Assembly: GCA_048500275.1 (NCBI GenBank)
Contig: JASNYI010000002.1
Location: 558,001 to 622,000 of the forward strand
Length of the DNA stretch: 64,000 bases
Origin: UBA5066 sp048500275
Lineage (GTDB): Bacteria > Acidobacteriota > Thermoanaerobaculia > UBA5066
Direction of reading: 5' to 3'
Shown: piece after piece, positions 60,209 to 64,000 of the stretch
Layout of the letters: each line of letters starts with the position of its first letter
How positions within the stretch are numbered: the first letter of the stretch is position 1
Position numbers and translations under genes: made by a program
Notes under the pieces: generated by a model
The model's database searches: none
What the model was told of the DNA's origin: nothing
The model's input: the letters and a program-made list of their open reading frames with translations, nothing else

Positions 60209-61059
60209 ACGGCGACCTCGTACGGATTCGGAAGGAGGAGGTCTTCCACGCCGGGCCCGAGCGCCTCGCGCCACTCGCCCGCGCCGACGTCGCGGAGCGA
60301 GGCGGCGACGCCGAGGAGGCGGAAGCCGCGCCGCACGCTGCACGCCGTGCTCCCGAGGAGCCGGAGGAGGGCTCGCGGCGGCAGGAACGATTTAGTGAAG
60401 TCGGCGAGCGAGAGGGCGGCGAGCGGAGACGGGAGGTCCGCGAGGACCTCCTCCGTGAGCGGCCCCTCGAGCCTCAGCGCTCCGGGCGGCGGCTCCGGCG
60501 AGACCGGGAGGCGGGCGAGCGTCGCCAGAGCCCGGACCGCTTCGGCCGAGCGCGCGAGGCTCCCGCGGTCGACGCGGAGCGTGAAGACGAAGCCGACGTC
60601 GCCGAGGGCGCCGAGCTGCGTGACGCGGCTCGCGGCGCCGTCGACGAGGCAGGTCGTGGCCCATCCCTCCCGGCGCGCGAGGGCGACCGCCGCGCCGAGG
60701 CCGCCGACGCTCTCGGCGCCGACGAGCGTCACCTCCCCCGGGCGGAGCGCGCGCCCGAGGAGGAGCCGGCCGAGGACCGTCCTCCCCTCGAACGCCGCGA
60801 GGACCTCGAGGCGCGCCGGGGAGGCGCGGGCGAAGAGGTCGGTCGTCAGGACGACGTCCCCCTCCTCGACGCGCACCGCGGCCGCGCGCGCGCGCCCCTC
60901 GGCCTTCAGGCCGCCGTCCACGCCGGCGCTGAAGAGGCCGACGGGACCCGCGCCGCGGGCGGCGGGGAGAAGCGCGTTCAGGAACGTCGTCTTCCCCGAC
61001 CCCTTCCCGAGGCCGGTCACGGCCGTGACCCCTCCCGCGACGCCGGCGAGCGCCCTCAT
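60205..61059 (-). CDS. kamC: P-loop protein KamC
   Basis: A 284-residue protein with GLGKGSGKTTFLNALL (Walker A, near residue 16) at the N-terminus and a metal/Mg loop in VVLTTDLFARAS. Later parts (GAALALARREGWATTCLVDGAAS) belong to the family linked to lysine aminomutase clusters. Paired with KamB as the proposed reactivation complex. It starts with ATG 61059 and its stop overlaps the kamB start (GTG-TGA). Confidence 0.75.
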   Translation of the reverse strand: MRALAGVAGGVTAVTGLGKGSGKTTFLNALLPAARGAGPVGLFSAGVDGGLKAEGRARAAAVRVEEGDVVLTTDLFARASPARLEVLAAFEGRTVLGRLLLGRALRPGEVTLVGAESVGGLGAAVALARREGWATTCLVDGAASRVTQLGALGDVGFVFTLRVDRGSLARSAEAVRALATLARLPVSPEPPPGALRLEGPLTEEVLADLPSPLAALSLADFTKSFLPPRALLRLLGSTACSVRRGFRLLGVAASLRDVGAGEWREALGPGVEDLLLPNPYEVAV

Positions 61060-61084
61060 CGTCCCGTGGCGGTGGGCGCCGCCC

Positions 61085-62353
61085 TCAGTCCGCGTTCCTC
61101 TTCCGGCGGATCAGGTCGGCCGGCTCGATGTGCTTGCGCTCGCCCGAGAGGAGCGTCGCGACGCCGTCCTTCGCCTTGTATCGCTCGTCGTCGCCGGGCT
61201 CCTTGCGGGCCGGGTTCGCGGCGCCGCGCCCCTGAGGCCAGGAGTAGGTCGTGATGACCCCCTCGTAGTTCCTCAGGACCGCCTTCCCCTCGGCCATCGA
61301 GATGAGGTAGTTCGGCATGACCGGGATCTTCCCGCCGCCCCCGGGCGCGTCGACGACGAACGTCGGGACGGCGAGACCGGTCGTGTGGCCGCGGAGCGAC
61401 TCGATGATCTCGATCCCCTTGGCGACGGAGGTCCGGAAGTGACTGATGCCGAGCGAGAGGTCGCACTGGTAGATGTAGTACGGCCGCACCCTCACCGTCA
61501 TGAGCTTGTGGACGAGCTTCTTCATGACGACCGGGTCGTCGTTGATCCCGCGCAGGAGGACGGCCTGGTTCCCGAGGGGGATGCCGGCGTCGGCGAGCTT
61601 CGCGCAGGCGGCCTTCGCCTCGGCCGTGATCTCCTTCGGGTGGTTGAAGTGGACGTTCACCCAGAGCGGGTGGAACTGCTTGAGCATGTTCACGAGGCCG
61701 TCGGTGACCCTCTGCGGCAGGACGACCGGCATCCGCGTCCCGATCCGGATGATCTCGACGTGGGGGATCTCGCGCAGGCGCCGGAGGATCGACCGGAGGC
61801 GGTCGTCCGGAAGGACGAGCGGGTCGCCGCCGCTGAGGAGGACGTCGCGCACCGTGGGCGTGTCGCGGATGTAGTCGATCGCCGCGGAGACGTCGTCTTC
61901 CGGCATGTCGACGTCCTCGTCGCCGACGAGCCTCCGGCGCGTGCAGTGCCGGCAGTTCATCGCGCAGATGTTCGTGACGAGGAGGAGGACCCGGTCGGGG
62001 TAGCGGTGGGTCAGGCCCGGCACGGGGCTGTCGACGTCCTCGTGGAGCGGGTCGGCCATGTCGGACGGGTCGTCGTGCATCTCGGCGATGCGCGGGACCG
62101 ACTGCATCCTGACCGGGCAGTTCGGGTCGCCCGGGTCCATCAGCGCCGCGTAGTACGGCGTGATCTCCATCGTGAACTTGCCGAGGCACTGCTGGATCTG
62201 CTCCCGCTCGATCTCGGTCAGGGCGACGACCTTCTCGAGCGTCTCGATGTCGCGGATCCCGTGCTTCATGTGCCAGGTCCAGTCGTTCCACTCCGCCTCG
62301 GTCACGCCGGCGAAGAGGGGGACCTTCTTCCAGTCGACTCCCGCGTACTGCAC
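61085..62353 (-). CDS. kamA: L-lysine 2,3-aminomutase
   Basis: A 422-residue radical-SAM/PLP enzyme that makes L-beta-lysine, the first step of the pathway. CAMNCRHC (CxxxCxxC, near residue 134) binds the 4Fe-4S cluster and LLSGGDPLVLPD and PYYIYQCDLSLGISHFRT are aminomutase signatures, with the PLP-lysine in GGGGKIPVMPNY. It starts at GTG 62353 and lies three bases after the kce stop. Confidence 0.96.
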   Translation of the reverse strand: MQYAGVDWKKVPLFAGVTEAEWNDWTWHMKHGIRDIETLEKVVALTEIEREQIQQCLGKFTMEITPYYAALMDPGDPNCPVRMQSVPRIAEMHDDPSDMADPLHEDVDSPVPGLTHRYPDRVLLLVTNICAMNCRHCTRRRLVGDEDVDMPEDDVSAAIDYIRDTPTVRDVLLSGGDPLVLPDDRLRSILRRLREIPHVEIIRIGTRMPVVLPQRVTDGLVNMLKQFHPLWVNVHFNHPKEITAEAKAACAKLADAGIPLGNQAVLLRGINDDPVVMKKLVHKLMTVRVRPYYIYQCDLSLGISHFRTSVAKGIEIIESLRGHTTGLAVPTFVVDAPGGGGKIPVMPNYLISMAEGKAVLRNYEGVITTYSWPQGRGAANPARKEPGDDERYKAKDGVATLLSGERKHIEPADLIRRKRNAD

Positions 62354-62356
62354 GGC

Positions 62357-63181
62357 TCAGGCCCTCTTCAGCTTCAGCAGCTCGCGGACGTCGTCGGGCC
62401 GCGCGAGCGGCCGTCCGCAGTCCTTCGCGATGCGGGCGGCGCGCTCGACGAGCTCGGCGTTGCTCCGGGCGAGGCGCCCCTTCGTGTAGTAGATGTTGTC
62501 CTCGAAGCCGACGCGGATGTTCCCGCCGAGGGCGAGCGCCCCGTAGATCGCGTCGAGGTTCGCCTTCCCGCCGATCCCCATGAGCGTCCAGTGCGCCCCC
62601 TTCGGGAGCTTCCTCACGAAGATCTCGAGGACGTCGGTCTCGTACTTCACCGAGCCGGGGACGTTCAGGACGAGGCCGTAGTGGTACGGCTCGTCGAGGA
62701 GCCCTTCCTTGATGAGGATGTGGCTCGCGTAGACGTGGCCGAGGTCGAAGCACTCGAGCGTCGGCCGCACACCGTGCTCGCGCATCGCCCTCGCGAACTG
62801 CCGCATGATCGGCAGCGTGTTGACGATGTAGTCGTCGCCGAAGTTCACCGTCCCGCAGTCGAGGCTCGCCATCTCGGGCTTCAGCGTCACGGGCTGGAGC
62901 CGCTCCTCGGGCGTCATCCCGACGGCGCCGCCCGTCGTGCACTCGATCACGAGGTCGCACTTCGACCGGACGAGCTCGATCGCCTTCTTGAAGACGGCGA
63001 CGTCCTGCGTCGGCGAGCCGTCGTCGTTCCTCACGTGGAGGTGGAGGACCGCGGCCCCCGCCTCCCACGCCTCGAACGCGCTTTCGGCGATCTCCTCGGG
63101 GGTGACGGGGAGGGCGGGCTGCGCCTCCCGGGTCGTCTCGGCGCCGGTGACGGCGCAGGTGATGATGACCTTGTCGCTCAT
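62357..63181 (-). CDS. kce: 3-keto-5-aminohexanoate cleavage enzyme
   Basis: A 274-residue TIM-barrel zinc enzyme (BKACE family). ATG 63181 follows GGAGG with good spacing; a GTG-like upstream extension is not needed. Zinc ligands are in AVLHLHVRNDDGSPTQD and ECTTGGAVGMTPEERL; LLWxGG-type segments follow (GLEDNIYY-like VGFEDNIYYTKG). It combines 5-amino-3-oxohexanoate with acetyl-CoA to give acetoacetate and L-3-aminobutyryl-CoA. Between kamA and kdd. Confidence 0.95.
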   Translation of the reverse strand: MSDKVIITCAVTGAETTREAQPALPVTPEEIAESAFEAWEAGAAVLHLHVRNDDGSPTQDVAVFKKAIELVRSKCDLVIECTTGGAVGMTPEERLQPVTLKPEMASLDCGTVNFGDDYIVNTLPIMRQFARAMREHGVRPTLECFDLGHVYASHILIKEGLLDEPYHYGLVLNVPGSVKYETDVLEIFVRKLPKGAHWTLMGIGGKANLDAIYGALALGGNIRVGFEDNIYYTKGRLARSNAELVERAARIAKDCGRPLARPDDVRELLKLKRA

Positions 63182-63244
63182 GCGAGCCTCCACGGGGCGC
63201 GTCTTCCCCGGCGGCGCCGTCTCGGCGCGCGCGGGGACGGCCCC

Positions 63245-64000
63245 TCAGACGTAGCGGGTTTCGAAGAGGCGCCGGAGCTTCGCGTTCTCGCGCAGCCCGG
63301 CGAGGGTGAGGTCGGCGTGGCCTTTCGCGTAGCCGTTGCCGACGATCATCGTGACGTCCTTGCCGACCCCCTCGGCGCCGAGCGCGGCCTTGCCGAAGTG
63401 GGTCGCCATGCTGAAGAAGTAGACCGTCCCCTCCTGCCGGCAGGGGAGGATCGAGCTCATCTCCGTGTTCTGCACGTTCACGCAGTTGAAGACGACGTCG
63501 TACTCGGCCCCGCCGTTCGCGGCGAGGACCGCGTCGAGGAAGGCGACCGGCTTCGTGGCGTCGGCGACGACGACCTCGTGGCAGAGGCCGAGGTCGGCGA
63601 GCGTCGCGGCGTCCTCGGCGAGGTAGACGTTCCCGACGACGCGGCCCTGAGGCCCGACCCGCTTCATCGCCTCCCAGGCGACGAGCATCCCGCTCTTGCC
63701 CCCCGCGCCGAGGATGAGGACGCTCTGCCCGGGCCCGACGAGCCTCGCGGCCTGGGCGGGCGCCCCCGCCACGTCGAGCGCCGCGAGGGCGAGCGTCTCG
63801 TCCATGTCGTCGGGGAGCTTCGCGTAGATGCCGCTCTCGAAGAGGACGGCCTGCCCGACGATCTCGACCCGGTCGATCTCGGGGTGGGTCTTCACGATCC
63901 TGTCGATCCTGAGCGGCGTGAGGCTGAGCGAGACGAGGCTCGCGATGCGGTCGCCCTCTTTCAGGTCGCGCCCGGCGAGGGCGGCGCCGACCTTCGCGAC
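63245..64000 (-). CDS. kdd: L-erythro-3,5-diaminohexanoate dehydrogenase (5' end outside window)
   Basis: The minus-strand frame is open to the window edge, so the N-terminus is missing and 251 residues are visible. SVLILGAGGKSGMLVAWEA is the Rossmann dinucleotide loop and DVVFNCVNVQNTEMSSIL the later conserved block. It oxidises 3,5-diaminohexanoate to 5-amino-3-oxohexanoate with NAD(P). A 63-base gap precedes kce. Probably the first lysine gene here or preceded by others beyond the window. Confidence 0.94.
   Translation of the reverse strand, partial: VAKVGAALAGRDLKEGDRIASLVSLSLTPLRIDRIVKTHPEIDRVEIVGQAVLFESGIYAKLPDDMDETLALAALDVAGAPAQAARLVGPGQSVLILGAGGKSGMLVAWEAMKRVGPQGRVVGNVYLAEDAATLADLGLCHEVVVADATKPVAFLDAVLAANGGAEYDVVFNCVNVQNTEMSSILPCRQEGTVYFFSMATHFGKAALGAEGVGKDVTMIVGNGYAKGHADLTLAGLRENAKLRRLFETRYV

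Overview
The window is about 70% GC bacterial chromosome with dense, mostly operonic genes. Two large Oar-type TonB-dependent receptors with N-terminal carboxypeptidase-regulatory domains, a protein of the VWFA-related acidobacterial family, a multihaem c-type cytochrome and a complete lysine-fermentation cluster suggest a member of the Acidobacteriota (Holophagae or Thermoanaerobaculia-like, inferred from gene content only).

Layout. 1-12.2 kb: end of a glutamate dehydrogenase, a 1075-residue ATP-grasp/nucleotidyltransferase fusion, two divergent TonB receptors and a butyryl-type acyl-CoA dehydrogenase. 12.3-12.55 kb: tRNA-Cys and tRNA-Leu(UAA). 12.5-30.5 kb: a 17.96-kb integrated element inserted in tRNA-Leu, with attL/attR, arm-type repeats, a tyrosine integrase, a long leftward operon of tightly overlapping genes (replication initiator, Holliday-junction-resolvase-like nuclease, AlpA-like regulator, tape-measure protein, DUF5681 protein, sigma factor, HicB-like and RHH regulators) and a rightward toxin-antitoxin pair. 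It has a tape-measure gene but no recognisable capsid, portal or large terminase gene.

30.8-42.7 kb: selD, read here as a selenoprotein through an in-frame UGA; a PH/SHOCT membrane protein; an MsrB-MsrA lipoprotein; an SDR/hydrolase pair; a double CDGSH protein; glutathione peroxidase; citrate synthase and malate dehydrogenase; an unknown module; a decayed second malate dehydrogenase copy; and a VapBC-type pair. 42.7-55.7 kb: a VWFA-related protein, an ApbE-DUF4266-DUF3570-TlpA operon, secreted peptidases, a methyltransferase, an MBL-fold hydrolase and a multihaem cytochrome. Three copies of a REP-like palindromic repeat lie in this half.

55.8-64 kb: lysine fermentation. KamA, KamDE, Kdd, Kce and Kal would turn L-lysine into acetoacetate, crotonyl-CoA and ammonia, with MutS-like KamB and P-loop KamC as likely aminomutase reactivation factors. 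The acyl-CoA dehydrogenase at 11-12 kb could reduce crotonyl-CoA to butyryl-CoA, and glutamate dehydrogenase fits an amino-acid-degrading lifestyle. All functional statements rest on motif reading, not on database searches.
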